Shown: one piece after another, positions 14,250-23,549 of the stretch | How the letters are laid out: each line of letters starts with the position of its first letter | Position numbering within the stretch: position 1 is the stretch's first letter | Assembly: GCA_945886445.1 (NCBI GenBank) | Contig: CAMCZG010000015.1 | Span: forward strand, 1-34,567 | DNA: 34,567 nt | From: Bifidobacterium breve | Lineage (GTDB): Bacteria; Actinomycetota; Acidimicrobiia; Acidimicrobiales; Ilumatobacteraceae | Reading direction: 5' to 3' | Program-made: the position numbers and the translations under genes | Notes under the pieces: model-generated | The model's input: the letters and a program-made list of their open reading frames with translations, nothing else | Database searches by the model: none | What the model was told of the DNA's origin: nothing

Positions 14250-16223
14250 TTAGAAGTCGAGATTTCGTACGTCGCGGGCGTTGGTAACAATGAAGTTCTT
14301 GCGGCTTTCCACGTCGTCACCCATTAACACGCTCATCACGTCATCGGCGATGGCAGCTTCTTCAACTGTCACCTGCAAAAGCGTGCGTGTCATTGAGTCC
14401 ATAGTGGTGGAGCGCAATTCTTGCCAGTCCATTTCGCCAAGACCCTTCAAGCGCTGAAATTCTTTTTTGTGATTGGGTTTGTCGGCAAGGAAAGCAGCTT
14501 TAGCTACTTCGTCTTTCAAATAAATTTTCTCTTTACCAATTTCCGTAGAGAACAGTGGTGGTTGTGCGATGTACACATAGCCGGCTTCCACCATTGGTTT
14601 CATTTGCCGATAGAAGAACGTGAGGAGCAACGTGCGAATGTGGCTGCCGTCAACGTCGGCGTCGGCAAGGGCAATAATTTTGTGATAGCGCGCTTTTGAT
14701 GCATCGAACTCGTCGCCCACGCCGCCACCAATAGCGGTGATGAGCGCTTGAATTTCGGTGTTCTTCAACATCTTGTCGAGTCGTGAACGTTCGACGTTCA
14801 AAATTTTTCCGCGGATGGGCAAGATGGCCTGCACACGTGGGTCACGTGCATCTACTGCCGTACCACCAGCGCTATCGCCTTCCACAATGAAGAGTTCGCT
14901 TTCAGCGGGGTTGCCACTTGAGCAGTCTTTCAATTTGTCGGGCATGCCTGCGCCAGCAAGAGCGGTTTTACGACGTACTGCGTTACGCGCATTTTTTGCA
15001 GCAAGGCGCGCCTGGGCTGCAGCAATTGCTTTTTTCACAACCTTGTTTGATTCAGCGGGGTTTTCGTCGAGCCATTCAGCAAGAGCTTTGTTTGTTGCCT
15101 TTTGAACAAATGAACGCATGGGAACGTTGCCGAGTTTTGCTTTGGTCTGGCCTTCAAATTGGGGCTCGCGCAATTTCACCGCAATGATGGCCGTCATTCC
15201 TTCACGAATGTCTTCACCCAAAAGGTTTTCTTCTTTTTCTTTCAAGATGCCTTTGTCGCGTGCATATTTATTGAGCACCGAGGTGAGCGCAGTTTTGAAC
15301 CCTTCAACATGCATACCGCCTTCTGTGGTGGAAATACCGTTGGCGTAACCGTGAATACCTTCGTAATAGCCAGTGTTCCACTGCATCGCAACGGCGGCTT
15401 GCATGCCTTCTTCTTCATCTTCCACTTCAAAGTGCGCAACTTTGCTAAAGAGGGCCTCTTTGGAAGCATTCAGATGTTTGACGAAGTCAATAATGCCGCC
15501 CTTGTATTGGAACACCACTTTTTGTATCTTCTCGGCACGTTCATCACTAAAGACCACTTCGAGGTCCTTATTCAAAAAAGCCATCGTCTGCAAGCGCTCC
15601 ATGACGGTGCGCGCAACAAACTCTGTTCCTTCAGCGGCAAAAATAATGGGGTCGGGGTAGAAAGTAACGCTCGTGCCCGTGGTGCGTCCCTTGGCGGGAG
15701 AAGAGCCCGTTTTTTGCAGCTTGCCCTTCATTTTTCCACCATCAATAAATTCGAGTTCGTAGCGGTCGCCATCACGGTCGATTTCCAGCAACAACTTCGT
15801 TGACAATGCGTTCACCACGCTCACGCCTACACCGTGCAGACCACCCGAGACCTTGTAGCCCTCGCCGCCAAACTTGCCACCGGCATGCAATACGGTGAGC
15901 ACCACTTCCGCAGCGCTTTTGCCTTTATGTGGCCCGGATGGATACGGGTCAACAGGGATACCGCGGCCGTTGTCTTCCACCCGACAACCACCGTCGGCTT
16001 GGATGATGACGTCGATGCGGGTACAAAACCCAGCCATTGCCTCGTCGACCGAGTTGTCGACCACTTCCCAAATGAGGTGGTGCAAGCCAGCTAAACCTGT
16101 GGACCCGATGTACATGCCGGGGCGTTTGCGAACTGGGTCGAGACCCTCTAAAACCTGAATGTCTTTTGCGCCGTAGTCAGCAGTGGGCTTTTTTGCCGAA
16201 CTTTTCTTTTCTGTGCTGGACAC
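14250..16223 (-). CDS. gyrB: DNA gyrase subunit B
   Basis: The 657-residue protein is the ATPase subunit of gyrase. The GHKL domain has EVVDNSVDEAMAG, DNGRGIPVD and GGLHGVGVSVVNAL. The TOPRIM domain has EGDSAGG and DADVDGSHIRTLLLTFF with the acidic metal ligands. The GKILNVERSRLDKML segment is typical. The shorter actinobacterial/Gram-positive form lacks the E. coli insert. The GTG start follows GAGG with a 7-base spacer. A 212-base region free of a convincing gene lies upstream and may hold the gyrBA promoter. Confidence 0.98.
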   Translation of the reverse strand: MSSTEKKSSAKKPTADYGAKDIQVLEGLDPVRKRPGMYIGSTGLAGLHHLIWEVVDNSVDEAMAGFCTRIDVIIQADGGCRVEDNGRGIPVDPYPSGPHKGKSAAEVVLTVLHAGGKFGGEGYKVSGGLHGVGVSVVNALSTKLLLEIDRDGDRYELEFIDGGKMKGKLQKTGSSPAKGRTTGTSVTFYPDPIIFAAEGTEFVARTVMERLQTMAFLNKDLEVVFSDERAEKIQKVVFQYKGGIIDFVKHLNASKEALFSKVAHFEVEDEEEGMQAAVAMQWNTGYYEGIHGYANGISTTEGGMHVEGFKTALTSVLNKYARDKGILKEKEENLLGEDIREGMTAIIAVKLREPQFEGQTKAKLGNVPMRSFVQKATNKALAEWLDENPAESNKVVKKAIAAAQARLAAKNARNAVRRKTALAGAGMPDKLKDCSSGNPAESELFIVEGDSAGGTAVDARDPRVQAILPIRGKILNVERSRLDKMLKNTEIQALITAIGGGVGDEFDASKARYHKIIALADADVDGSHIRTLLLTFFYRQMKPMVEAGYVYIAQPPLFSTEIGKEKIYLKDEVAKAAFLADKPNHKKEFQRLKGLGEMDWQELRSTTMDSMTRTLLQVTVEEAAIADDVMSVLMGDDVESRKNFIVTNARDVRNLDF

Positions 16224-16435
16224 GGATCAACCTCGATGTAGTGAATGAATAGGGAACAAAGCGCCATATGACATGACTGGCAACCTATGTCTGAGTGTGT
16301 GCAGAAGTAGTGGCACCAAGGACATAAAAAGGAAAGCGAAAGAGTAAAAAGTCATGTCGTAAATACGTGTCTTAGTGTACCAATTTTGCTCCCAAAAATC
16401 TGTTATACCCGCACTTATCAACGTGGCCAGCACTA
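16224..16435. other. gyrB upstream intergenic region
   Basis: This 212-base gap between the DUF721 gene and gyrB is more AT-rich than its flanks. A 68-codon minus-strand frame with a GTG start spans it (one hydrophobic stretch, TFYSFAFLFMSLVPLLLH), but it has no Shine-Dalgarno sequence and abuts both genes without their coding character. On the minus strand TGGTACACT (16382-16374) looks like an extended -10 without a clear -35. I regard it as the gyrBA promoter and leader, perhaps supercoiling-sensitive (inference). Confidence 0.45.
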
Positions 16436-16747
16436 CTAGCGACGCCGTTTTTGACGCACCACAATGCTGTCAATGCGCGAGCCAGTGTGTTCAAAAAATC
16501 GCTGTTTGACATCGGCTTCCAGAAAGCGAAACTGCGTTGCCCACCCGGCATCGGTTGCATCAACAATTAATACTCCGCTGTCTAGTTTGACCGGTTGAAT
16601 ATGCTGCGCAATGTCGGGACCAACAACAGCATCCCACGATTGAAAGACACTGCCCACCGAGTCGCCGTCGTCCATTTTGAGTCGCTTTAATACAGAACGC
16701 ATGGAGTCGATGAGTGACGTTGGTTCTTCTGGTGGGCGCTGCGACAT
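16436..16747 (-). CDS. DUF721/DciA-like protein
   Basis: The 103-residue protein carries the DUF721 core: VFQSWDAVVGPDIAQHIQPVKL, then GVLIVDATDAGWATQFRFLEADV. This is the family of DciA, the replicative-helicase loader partner in bacteria lacking DnaC/DnaI. Its location between recF and gyrB equals Rv0004 of Mycobacterium. The ATG shares one base with the recF stop (TGATG), so it is translationally coupled to recF. A role in DnaB loading is inferred from family and locus. The C-terminus is basic (VVRQKRRR). Confidence 0.9.
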   Translation of the reverse strand: MSQRPPEEPTSLIDSMRSVLKRLKMDDGDSVGSVFQSWDAVVGPDIAQHIQPVKLDSGVLIVDATDAGWATQFRFLEADVKQRFFEHTGSRIDSIVVRQKRRR

Positions 16748-17868
16748 CAGTTTGCGCTCCCGTTTGCAGTCGGGTCTTCAGAAATTTTGCCTGCGGTGAT
16801 ATACAACACGCGCTCTGGTTGTGCTGCCGCTGGCAAGCCACTGGCACTTGTAATAATGACCTGCCCGGCGGGCATGTGCTGAAGCAGCGCTGTTGCTCGC
16901 GATGGGTCTAACTCCGACAACACATCGTCAAGAACCAACACGGGTGGTGCTCCTACTTCTTCTGTCACAAGCCGATGTGTTGCTAACCGTAATGCAAGCG
17001 CGAGCGTGCGTTGTTCCCCTTGTGACGCTTGCGTGCGAGCAGGTAGACCATTAATGAGCAGTTCAATATCGTCACGGTGTGGGCCAACAGTTGTTGAGGT
17101 GCGGCGCAGGTCTTCGCTACGGGTTTCTTTGAGCGCAAACCCCAAGCCAATACGACGCCACTCGGGTTCATAGACCACATCGGTGGGTGTTGGTTTGCTC
17201 GCGAGGTGTTCGTAGGCCTCGTTCACTAATGGTTGTAGCCGCGCAACAAGTTGTGCACGTGCATCGCCAAGTGCTCCCCCAGCAACCGCAAATTTTTCAT
17301 CCCACACATCGAGGGTTACTACTTGTTCGCTGGTGAGTTGCGATACCGACGAGCGGTAGCCAATTTGTTTGAGCAAGGCATTGCGTTGTTTCACGATGCG
17401 TTCCACATCGCGTCGTGTTGCGTCGTGTTTCACTGCAATGGCTACTAGTGCATCGTCAATGAACCGGCGGCGCTCGCTTGGCCCATCTTTAATGAGTGCC
17501 AAATCGTCTGGTGAAAAAATTGTTGTGCGTAAAACTCCCAGTAGGTCGCGGTTGCGCACGAGGCGCTGTTTATTTACTTGCGCCTTATTGCGCCCTGTGC
17601 GTGAGAGTTCTACTTCAATTAATAATTCGCGCCCATCGGGATGTTTTACTGTTGCCCTTAAAATTGCGGTGTCGGCGCCGTTGCGAATAAGTGTTTCTGT
17701 GGGAACACCACGAAAACTATCGAGCGTTGCTAAGTAAGTTAAAGCTTCTGCGAGGCTCGTTTTTCCTTGACCGTTTGCGCCCAATAATGCAGTGGTCCCG
17801 TGTGTAAAAGAAACATCGGCTTCTTCGTAGTTGCGGAAGTTCGTGAGTGTTAAGTGTTCAACAAACAC
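16747..17868 (-). CDS. recF: DNA replication and repair protein RecF
   Basis: The 373-residue SMC-like ATPase acts in RecFOR gap repair. Walker A is GANGQGKTS at 30-38 and the ABC signature is QGEQRTLALALRL. Walker B and D-loop are VLVLDDVLSELDPSR. FSPDDLALIKDGPSERRRFID is the family-specific segment. The GTG start has only a weak purine tract upstream; the gene follows dnaN by 28 bases and is likely cotranscribed. The 3' end overlaps the DUF721 start. Confidence 0.97.
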   Translation of the reverse strand: MFVEHLTLTNFRNYEEADVSFTHGTTALLGANGQGKTSLAEALTYLATLDSFRGVPTETLIRNGADTAILRATVKHPDGRELLIEVELSRTGRNKAQVNKQRLVRNRDLLGVLRTTIFSPDDLALIKDGPSERRRFIDDALVAIAVKHDATRRDVERIVKQRNALLKQIGYRSSVSQLTSEQVVTLDVWDEKFAVAGGALGDARAQLVARLQPLVNEAYEHLASKPTPTDVVYEPEWRRIGLGFALKETRSEDLRRTSTTVGPHRDDIELLINGLPARTQASQGEQRTLALALRLATHRLVTEEVGAPPVLVLDDVLSELDPSRATALLQHMPAGQVIITSASGLPAAAQPERVLYITAGKISEDPTANGSAN

Positions 17869-17896
17869 ACAGATCTCACTTCGTGCTTAATGGCTT

Positions 17897-18991
17897 CTAA
17901 AGTCTTTGTGGCATTAAAAGATACAAATATTGCTCGGAGTGCTCACCAACGCCCGTGACAACAGCGGGTTTTGCGGGGTCGCTTGTTTTAATGATGACGT
18001 CTTGTCCGGCAATTGCATCAATGCCTGCAGCAAGATATTCCGAGTTAAATGCAATGGTGAGCTCATCGCCTGAGTACACCGCATCAAGATCTTCTTCGAA
18101 CTCGTCGTTATCTTTGGAGCCGGCCATCACTTTCAAACCATTAGCACTCATGTGTAAACGCACAGGCCCCTGGTCGCGGGCAAGAATGCGGGCGCGGCGT
18201 AATGCGTCGAGAAGTTGCTCGCGGTTCACCGTGATGTTGTTGGGGTACGTGCCCTGAATGAGCGTTTTATATGTGGGGTACTCGTTGGTGAGTAATCGTG
18301 TGGTGAGTTGCGTTCCATCTACTTCAAAAGTGACAGAGTTTTCGTCGAGGCGAATGTTTGCGTCTTTTGCCCCACTCAATAACCGTTGTACTTCACCTAA
18401 AGCTTTACTTGGAACCAGTACCCGCGTTGCAGAACTCACCACAATGCTGGGTACATCACATACTGCTAAGCGATACGAGTCGGTCGCAACAAGACGGAAA
18501 CTGCCGTCTTCGCCGGACATGAGAACACCAGTCAGCGCAATGCGCATTTGGTCGGTGCTTGCGGCGCGCACCACTTTGCGGAGTGCTTCTCCAAGTTCAA
18601 CAGCAGAAACACTGAGTGCTGGCCCGGTGGATGGTGTGACGTTAGGAAAATCCATTGCGTTGTACGTGGGAACCGTAAATTGTGAGCGTCCACTTTTCAC
18701 AGTGAGTGATTCCACTTGCGCTTCGACCGTTATTTTTCCTTCGGGCAACGAACGAACAATGTCGTTCAATAATTTTGCACTGATGAGTGCAACACCATCT
18801 TTTTCGCCACCAATTGCAAGTGTTGCTTGCAGTGACATGTCATTGTCGGTAGAGGTGAGATGTAACTGATCGCCTTTCACCTGTAACCGCACACCAGAGA
18901 GCGCTGGTAATGCACCAACGCGACCTGAGGCAATACGTGAAGCTAAACCGAGTGCTTCAGCGAGTTGTTCTCGTTCACAACGAAACTTCAT
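17897..18991 (-). CDS. dnaN: DNA polymerase III sliding clamp (beta subunit)
   Basis: The 364-residue protein has the three-domain clamp length. It opens MKFRCEREQLAEALGLASRI and closes YLYLLMPQRL, the conserved C-terminal MP-x-R/L strand that lines the partner-binding pocket. VRAASTDQMRIALTGVLM and FNSEYLAAGIDAI are typical domain II and III segments. The ATG is preceded by AAAGGAG. Downstream are recF and the DUF721 gene, and upstream is the dnaA-dnaN intergenic region with DnaA boxes. Confidence 0.98.
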   Translation of the reverse strand: MKFRCEREQLAEALGLASRIASGRVGALPALSGVRLQVKGDQLHLTSTDNDMSLQATLAIGGEKDGVALISAKLLNDIVRSLPEGKITVEAQVESLTVKSGRSQFTVPTYNAMDFPNVTPSTGPALSVSAVELGEALRKVVRAASTDQMRIALTGVLMSGEDGSFRLVATDSYRLAVCDVPSIVVSSATRVLVPSKALGEVQRLLSGAKDANIRLDENSVTFEVDGTQLTTRLLTNEYPTYKTLIQGTYPNNITVNREQLLDALRRARILARDQGPVRLHMSANGLKVMAGSKDNDEFEEDLDAVYSGDELTIAFNSEYLAAGIDAIAGQDVIIKTSDPAKPAVVTGVGEHSEQYLYLLMPQRL

Positions 18992-19276
18992 AGCGGCTCC
19001 TTTGTTGGCTCAATATGCCGTGAGGGGGGTTTGTGTTATTGACAGTGGAAGGGGGATAAATACTTAATGCTTGTAATAAGGGCTGTGGATTGTGGACAAA
19101 GTTGGTTTGCGCCAATAAAGGAAAAGAAAACGATCGACGCTGGTTATCCACAGTTTTCCACAGGGGAAGGCGAACATGTGTGCGCTGTGGTGGATAAACC
19201 CCACTTTGTGCCCAATGCGACGCAGTTTGTCCACTTGGCAAATCACATGTTGTCCCCAGTGTAAATAACACAGCAC
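18992..19276. other. oriC: dnaA-dnaN intergenic region, probable oriC
   Basis: This 285-base non-coding region lies between dnaA and dnaN, the usual actinobacterial origin site. One perfect DnaA box TTATCCACA is at 19144-19152. Near matches are TTTTCCACA (19154), TGTGGACAA (reverse, 19091), GGTGGATAA (reverse, 19189), TTGTCCACT (19227), TTGTCCCCA (19250) and TGTGGATTG (reverse, 19084). The stretch 19029-19080 is AT-rich (GGATAAATACTTAATG, TTGTAATAAG) and is the best unwinding candidate. The region also carries the dnaN leader. Confidence 0.75.
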
Positions 19277-20656
19277 TCACCCTTTTTTCGCCCGGCGGAA
19301 AAGCTCGGTCACCTGGTCGTACACCTGTTTACGTTCTGCCATTAATCGTTGAACTTTTTCAACAGCGTGAATAACCGTGGTGTGGTCGCGGCCGCCAAAA
19401 AGGCGCGCTAAAGACGGATAGCTCAACTCGGTTTGCTCACGCATGACATACATCGCAATTTGACGAGCCATTACTAATGGGCGTTGGCGGCTCTTGCCAC
19501 GCAAGGCTTCAACGCTGTAGCCGAGGTATGCAGCAATGTCGGCCAAGAACTCTTCGTCGCTACGCACACGAGTGGCAGATTGCGATAAGAGGTCTGCAAG
19601 CAGGTCTTGGGCGGTTGCGACGTTCATGTTGACGCGGTTGAGGGCGGCGAAAGCGGTGACGCGAATGAGGGCGCCTTCTAGCTCACGAATGTTCGAGGTG
19701 ATATTGGCAGCAATGAATTCAAGAACATCGTCGGGCACCTTGGTGCCGTTGCGCTCGGCGTAGTTACGCAAAATGGCCAACCGAGTTTCGAGGTCTGGTG
19801 GCTGCACGTCGGTAATGAGACCCCAGCGGAAACGGCCCCGCAAACGGTCTTCCAATGTAGGAATCGCGTCAGGTACACGGTCGGAGGAAATAACGATTTG
19901 CTTGTTCGCGCCGTGCAATGAGTTAAACGTATGGAAAAACTCTTCCTGGAGGCCTTCTTTGCCTTCCATGAATTGGATGTCGTCAATGAGCAGAACGTCA
20001 ACTTCGCGGTACCTGCGTTTAAAAGCGGCGGTGGTGTTGCTGCGAATGGCGTCAACGTATTCATTCATAAATGTTTCTGTCGACACATAGCGCACTTCGT
20101 AATGGGAATAGTTCTGGTGAACGTATTCCCCAATGGCATGCAAAAGGTGCGTTTTTCCCAACCCAGCCGAGCCGTAAATAAACAACGGGTTGTACGACCG
20201 CGCCGGGGTTTCTGCCACGCGGTGAGCAGCAGCTAGAGCAAATTGGTTTGAGGCGCCCTTCACAAAAGTGTCGAAGGTGTAGCGGGGGTTGAGGCCAATG
20301 GCTTGTCCGCGCAACGAAGTTGCCGCACTGCCAGAGAGAGCCAAGTCGTCGTCAAATGCGCCACGGGTGAAGTCGTCGGTTTGGCCAGCATCGCTCTCGC
20401 CTTCCACAATGGGTGCCACTTCCACCAGGAGTTGGCGATCATTTTCGTCAATTTCAGCAAGGGCGTCGAGCACCAGTTGCAAATAGCGGGTGAGAATGCG
20501 TTCTTTGATGTGGCCGTTAGGCACCTGCAGGCGTAAAGCATCGTCGCCGCCAGGAAGAGGAATGACGTCTTGAAAAGTGGAGAGCCACACTGCTTCAGAC
20601 ACCTGCGCCCGAAGTAAGGCAGAGACCGCTGTCCACACGGTGTCGTGTTCTGCCAT
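19277..20656 (-). CDS. dnaA: Chromosomal replication initiator DnaA
   Basis: The 459-residue protein has all four domains. Domain I is at residues 1-85 ([21 protein letters not shown]) and a short linker follows. Domain III AAA+ has Walker [10 protein letters not shown] at 162-170, Walker [14 protein letters not shown] and the arginine-finger region LRGRFRWGL. Domain IV contains the DnaA signature [15 protein letters not shown] near 417-431, which reads the box. AAAGGAG stands six bases before the ATG. The linker is shorter than in Streptomyces. DnaA boxes flank the gene on both sides, which suggests autoregulation as well as origin function. Confidence 0.98.
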   Translation of the reverse strand: MAEHDTVWTAVSALLRAQVSEAVWLSTFQDVIPLPGGDDALRLQVPNGHIKERILTRYLQLVLDALAEIDENDRQLLVEVAPIVEGESDAGQTDDFTRGAFDDDLALSGSAATSLRGQAIGLNPRYTFDTFVKGASNQFALAAAHRVAETPARSYNPLFIYGSAGLGKTHLLHAIGEYVHQNYSHYEVRYVSTETFMNEYVDAIRSNTTAAFKRRYREVDVLLIDDIQFMEGKEGLQEEFFHTFNSLHGANKQIVISSDRVPDAIPTLEDRLRGRFRWGLITDVQPPDLETRLAILRNYAERNGTKVPDDVLEFIAANITSNIRELEGALIRVTAFAALNRVNMNVATAQDLLADLLSQSATRVRSDEEFLADIAAYLGYSVEALRGKSRQRPLVMARQIAMYVMREQTELSYPSLARLFGGRDHTTVIHAVEKVQRLMAERKQVYDQVTELFRRAKKG

Positions 20657-20961
20657 GGCGGTCTCCTTTCATACAGGTTCAGTGTTTGCTGGCGATTACC
20701 ACTGCTTGTCCACATGGTTATCCACAGGCTGTGGATGGGTTTCACGTGTTTTTCGTGCTTTTCGCCACTTTTTCGGTGGGAAATACACCATAGCAGATTA
20801 TCCACAGGGCAAAAAAATGGAGTCTTGGTTGGGAATGGGGGCTGGTCTCGCCTAGCCTTACCAACGGTCACCCGAATCGACGTGCCGCTTCGCTCTTGTA
20901 GCCCCGGCCCTGCCTCTCGCGGTTCCCGTTCACCTCACATAATTCGAAAGATCCTGGACCC
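20657..20961. promoter_or_regulatory. dnaA-rpmH divergent intergenic region with DnaA-box array
   Basis: This 305-base region separates divergent dnaA and rpmH. Perfect TTATCCACA boxes are at 20718-20726 and 20798-20806. TTGTCCACA, the high-GC actinobacterial form, is at 20706-20714, and a reverse TGTGGATGG is at 20730-20738. The first three start 12 bases apart. A parS half-site GTTTCACGTG is at 20739-20748. The region must hold the dnaA and rpmH promoters; no clear -35/-10 pair was found. It could be the dnaA autoregulatory region or the second half of a bipartite origin. Confidence 0.7.
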
Positions 20962-21096
20962 ATGAAGCGTACCTTCCAGCCAAACAATCGCCGTCGCGCC
21001 AAAAAGCACGGTTTTCGCCATCGCATGAGCACTCGTGCCGGTCGTGAAATTCTCAAAAACCGCCGCGCCAAGGGCCGCTACCGCCTCTCCGCTTGA
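20962..21096 (+). CDS. rpmH: Ribosomal protein L34
   Basis: A 44-residue basic protein. It begins [20 protein letters not shown] and ends [11 protein letters not shown], the invariant L34 pattern; it is a structural protein of the 50S subunit. The TGA overlaps the TTG start of rnpA, the near-universal rpmH-rnpA coupling. It is the first plus-strand gene after the strand switch at dnaA. Confidence 0.97.
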   Translation: MKRTFQPNNRRRAKKHGFRHRMSTRAGREILKNRRAKGRYRLSA

Positions 21097-21425
21097 TCGG
21101 ACGCATTCACGAACACGCTATTTTTCGCCGTTTAGGGCGCGAAGGTGTTCGTGTGCGCGTGGGCTCTGTGTGGTGTTCTGTGCTTGTTGACCCTGCTCTT
21201 TCTCAGCCATGTGTGGCTTACGCCTTAGGGCGCCACACCGGTTCGGCCGTCGTGCGAAATCGCATCCGACGCCAAATGAGAGAGATTTTGTCGGCAAATA
21301 CGAGCCAATTGGTTCCGGGGTATTACCTCATCGGGGCACACAAAGAAGCCACTGCGTTGTCGTTTCAGGAACTCACCAACACCATGTTGCAACTCATCAC
21401 TACCGCCAAACAGAAGGTCTCATGA
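21093..21425 (+). CDS. rnpA: Ribonuclease P protein component
   Basis: The 110-residue protein has the RnpA motif [14 protein letters not shown] and the N-terminal pattern [17 protein letters not shown]. It binds the RNase P RNA and aids 5' maturation of tRNAs. The start is the TTG at 21093, which overlaps the rpmH stop and gives the family-typical N-terminus; a later start would remove the first conserved helix. The stop overlaps yidD (ATGA). Confidence 0.94.
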   Translation: MIGRIHEHAIFRRLGREGVRVRVGSVWCSVLVDPALSQPCVAYALGRHTGSAVVRNRIRRQMREILSANTSQLVPGYYLIGAHKEATALSFQELTNTMLQLITTAKQKVS

Positions 21426-21682
21426 CCCAGCGCACCTTGAATGAGCGTTGCCTGTCGGCAATTGAGTTTTATCAAGGAGCTCGATCAGGGAGACCCTCAC
21501 CGTGCCGGTTCTCCCCTTCCTGTTCTTCTTTTGCCCACGAAGCCTTTGCGCTTCATGGCACCACCCGCGGGTTTTGGCTCACCGCCAAGCGGCTGTTGCG
21601 GTGCCGCCCCTTCGGGCCATCGGGTTTCGACCCAGTGCCCGAAGTACATACATCTCACTCACATGAACTGTTAGGAAAGTAG
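21422..21682 (+). CDS. yidD: Membrane protein insertion efficiency factor YidD
   Basis: An 86-residue YidD with the signature SGRPSPCRFSPSCSSFAHEAF, its three conserved cysteines, and LLRCRPFGPSGFDPVPE. YidD is a small amphipathic inner-face protein that assists YidC-dependent insertion. The ATG overlaps the rnpA stop, and yidC follows after 4 bases. Confidence 0.95.
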   Translation: MTQRTLNERCLSAIEFYQGARSGRPSPCRFSPSCSSFAHEAFALHGTTRGFWLTAKRLLRCRPFGPSGFDPVPEVHTSHSHELLGK

Positions 21683-21686
21683 AAAA

Positions 21687-22622
21687 ATGTTTCAAGCAGC
21701 AGCCTGGCTCGTCAGCGTTTTTTATGGCTTGGTCAACAACTATGCATTCGCCATTGCATTGGTGGCCGTTTCCATCATGCTTCTCATTACCCCGCTCACC
21801 TTGAAGAGCACCAAGGGCATGTTGGAAATGCAGCGTTTGCAGCCAGAAATGCGCAGGCTGCAAGGGCTTTACAAGAGTGATCGCCAAAAATTAAACGAAG
21901 AAATGATGAAGCTCTATTCAGAGCACAAGGTGAACCCGCTGGCATCGTGCCTGCCGCTTGTTGCGCAGTTGCCCGTGTTCATCATCATGTTCCGCGTGCT
22001 CAACGGCTTGTCGAAATTCGGCGACGACGGAACCTTTAACCCCAGCTACATCGCCAAAGACTCGAAGCTCTACCTAGCGCTCGACAAGTCGAAAGAGATG
22101 CTCGCATTTGGTCTCGACCTTGCCAAGTCTCCTGCCAAAGTGATGGGCGAAGACTTTGTGAAAGGCATCCCGTATGCCCTCATGATTGTGTTGCTGGCCT
22201 TCACGTTCTTGGTGCAGCAAAAGATGATTGCCTCGCGCACCACCAGTGCTTCGATGTCGCCGATGCAGGCCAAGATCATGCAGTACCTGCCTGTTGCATT
22301 CGCGGTTTTTCAAGTGTTTTTGCCCACAGGGCTCGTCATCTACTACTTCACACAAGCCGTTGTTCGTATCTTGCAGCAGTGGTACATCACGAAGCGTTTT
22401 TACGGACACGACGGCTCCATTGGTCGCCAGGCGCAAGCAGCCAGCAAAGTGGCGAGCGATATGGCAAAAGACGCAAAGGGCAAACCCGGGAAGGCGCTCA
22501 AGCCCGACAAGGTCGACAAGCCGGCACCTGTGCAAAGTAAACGGGTGACCCCGCCGAAGAATAAGCCTGCACCAAGCGGGCGCCCACAGCGGCCAATACC
22601 GCCATCGAAGCGCAACAAATAA
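21687..22622 (+). CDS. yidC: Membrane protein insertase YidC
   Basis: At 311 residues this is a Gram-positive-type YidC/Oxa1 without the large periplasmic domain. The core helices include LVSVFYGLVNNYAFAIALV, then PLTLKSTKGMLEMQRLQPEMRRLQ (the cytosolic coiled-coil hairpin), CLPLVAQLPVFIIMFRVL, and C-terminal helices at about 165-240. A long basic, Pro/Lys-rich tail (residues 255-311) probably contacts ribosomes. AGGAAAG precedes the ATG. Confidence 0.96.
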   Translation: MFQAAAWLVSVFYGLVNNYAFAIALVAVSIMLLITPLTLKSTKGMLEMQRLQPEMRRLQGLYKSDRQKLNEEMMKLYSEHKVNPLASCLPLVAQLPVFIIMFRVLNGLSKFGDDGTFNPSYIAKDSKLYLALDKSKEMLAFGLDLAKSPAKVMGEDFVKGIPYALMIVLLAFTFLVQQKMIASRTTSASMSPMQAKIMQYLPVAFAVFQVFLPTGLVIYYFTQAVVRILQQWYITKRFYGHDGSIGRQAQAASKVASDMAKDAKGKPGKALKPDKVDKPAPVQSKRVTPPKNKPAPSGRPQRPIPPSKRNK

Positions 22623-22669
22623 ACTAAAAGTCTAATTATCAACGTGAACATAGAACGAAGGATGAAGTC

Positions 22670-23539
22670 ATGGAATGGGTAGAAACAACAGGTCGTAGTA
22701 TCGACGAAGCAAAAAATGCCGCTCTCGACGCATTGGGAGTAGCCGAAGACGACGCCGAATTCGATATTTTGGAAGAGCCAACACAGGGTTTGTTTGGGCG
22801 TACACGCGGCGAAGCCCGCGTGCGTGCCCGGGTTCGCCCCACGCAAGCCCGCCAGAAAACAGAGCGCCGTAACCCACGCCGCAAGCCTGCTGGCGAAAAG
22901 ACCAACACCACCGAAGAGACCTCGGGCGAAGCACGCCCCGAGCGTTCAAACACTCGTGGCCGCAATAATGACCGCCCCCGCCAGGCAAAACCTGCCGGCG
23001 AAGGCAATCGTCGCCCACCACGTGAGCCACGTGAACCACGCGATGACGATCGTCCAAAGGGCGACCCCGTCGACCCCGCATTGGTGAGCGCTCAGGCAGT
23101 CACCTTCCTCACAGGCGTAGTCAATGCATTTGGCCTCGTGGGAACAGTTGTTGTGGAACGCGAAGGTGAAGAGCTAGAAGCACAAGTGAACGGCGATGAT
23201 CTTGGCCTCTTGGTGGGGCCACGCGGTAATACGCTTTTGGCACTGCAAGACCTCACCCGCGTAGTGGCACAGCGCCGCTTAGGCGACCACGACACTCGCT
23301 TGCGCGTAGATGTTGCTGGTTACCGCGAACGCCGTCGCGATGCACTCACCCGTTTCGCTTTGAAAGTAGCGGATGAAGTAGTGGAGTCGGGCCAGCCCCG
23401 CGTTCTTGAGCCAATGGCATCTGCCGACCGCAAAGTGGTTCACGATGCCTTGTCCGAACAGACTGGCGTGGTGACCCGCTCACGTGGCGACGACCCATAT
23501 CGTCAAATTGTGGTAGAGCCAGCACAGTCTGGCGAGTAA
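22670..23539 (+). CDS. jag: Jag/KhpB RNA-binding protein (Jag-N, KH, R3H)
   Basis: The 289-residue protein opens with a Jag-N domain (EWVETTGRSIDEAKNAALDALGV, residues 2-55). A long Arg/Pro/Glu-rich disordered linker (about 60-135) follows. The KH-type domain has GLLVGPRGNTLLALQDLTRVV, and the R3H domain has LEPMASADRKVVHDAL near the C-terminus. It binds RNA and affects cell envelope growth in Gram-positive bacteria. It lies in the conserved yidC-jag-rsmG order, with AAGGA upstream of the ATG. Confidence 0.93.
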   Translation: MEWVETTGRSIDEAKNAALDALGVAEDDAEFDILEEPTQGLFGRTRGEARVRARVRPTQARQKTERRNPRRKPAGEKTNTTEETSGEARPERSNTRGRNNDRPRQAKPAGEGNRRPPREPREPRDDDRPKGDPVDPALVSAQAVTFLTGVVNAFGLVGTVVVEREGEELEAQVNGDDLGLLVGPRGNTLLALQDLTRVVAQRRLGDHDTRLRVDVAGYRERRRDALTRFALKVADEVVESGQPRVLEPMASADRKVVHDALSEQTGVVTRSRGDDPYRQIVVEPAQSGE

Positions 23540-23549
23540 GACACTTCTC

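Noticed and set aside
16227-16433. 68-codon minus-strand frame between the DUF721 gene and gyrB
   Set aside because: It fills the intergenic gap exactly, lacks a Shine-Dalgarno sequence and has no recognisable protein pattern beyond one hydrophobic stretch; kept only as a promoter region.
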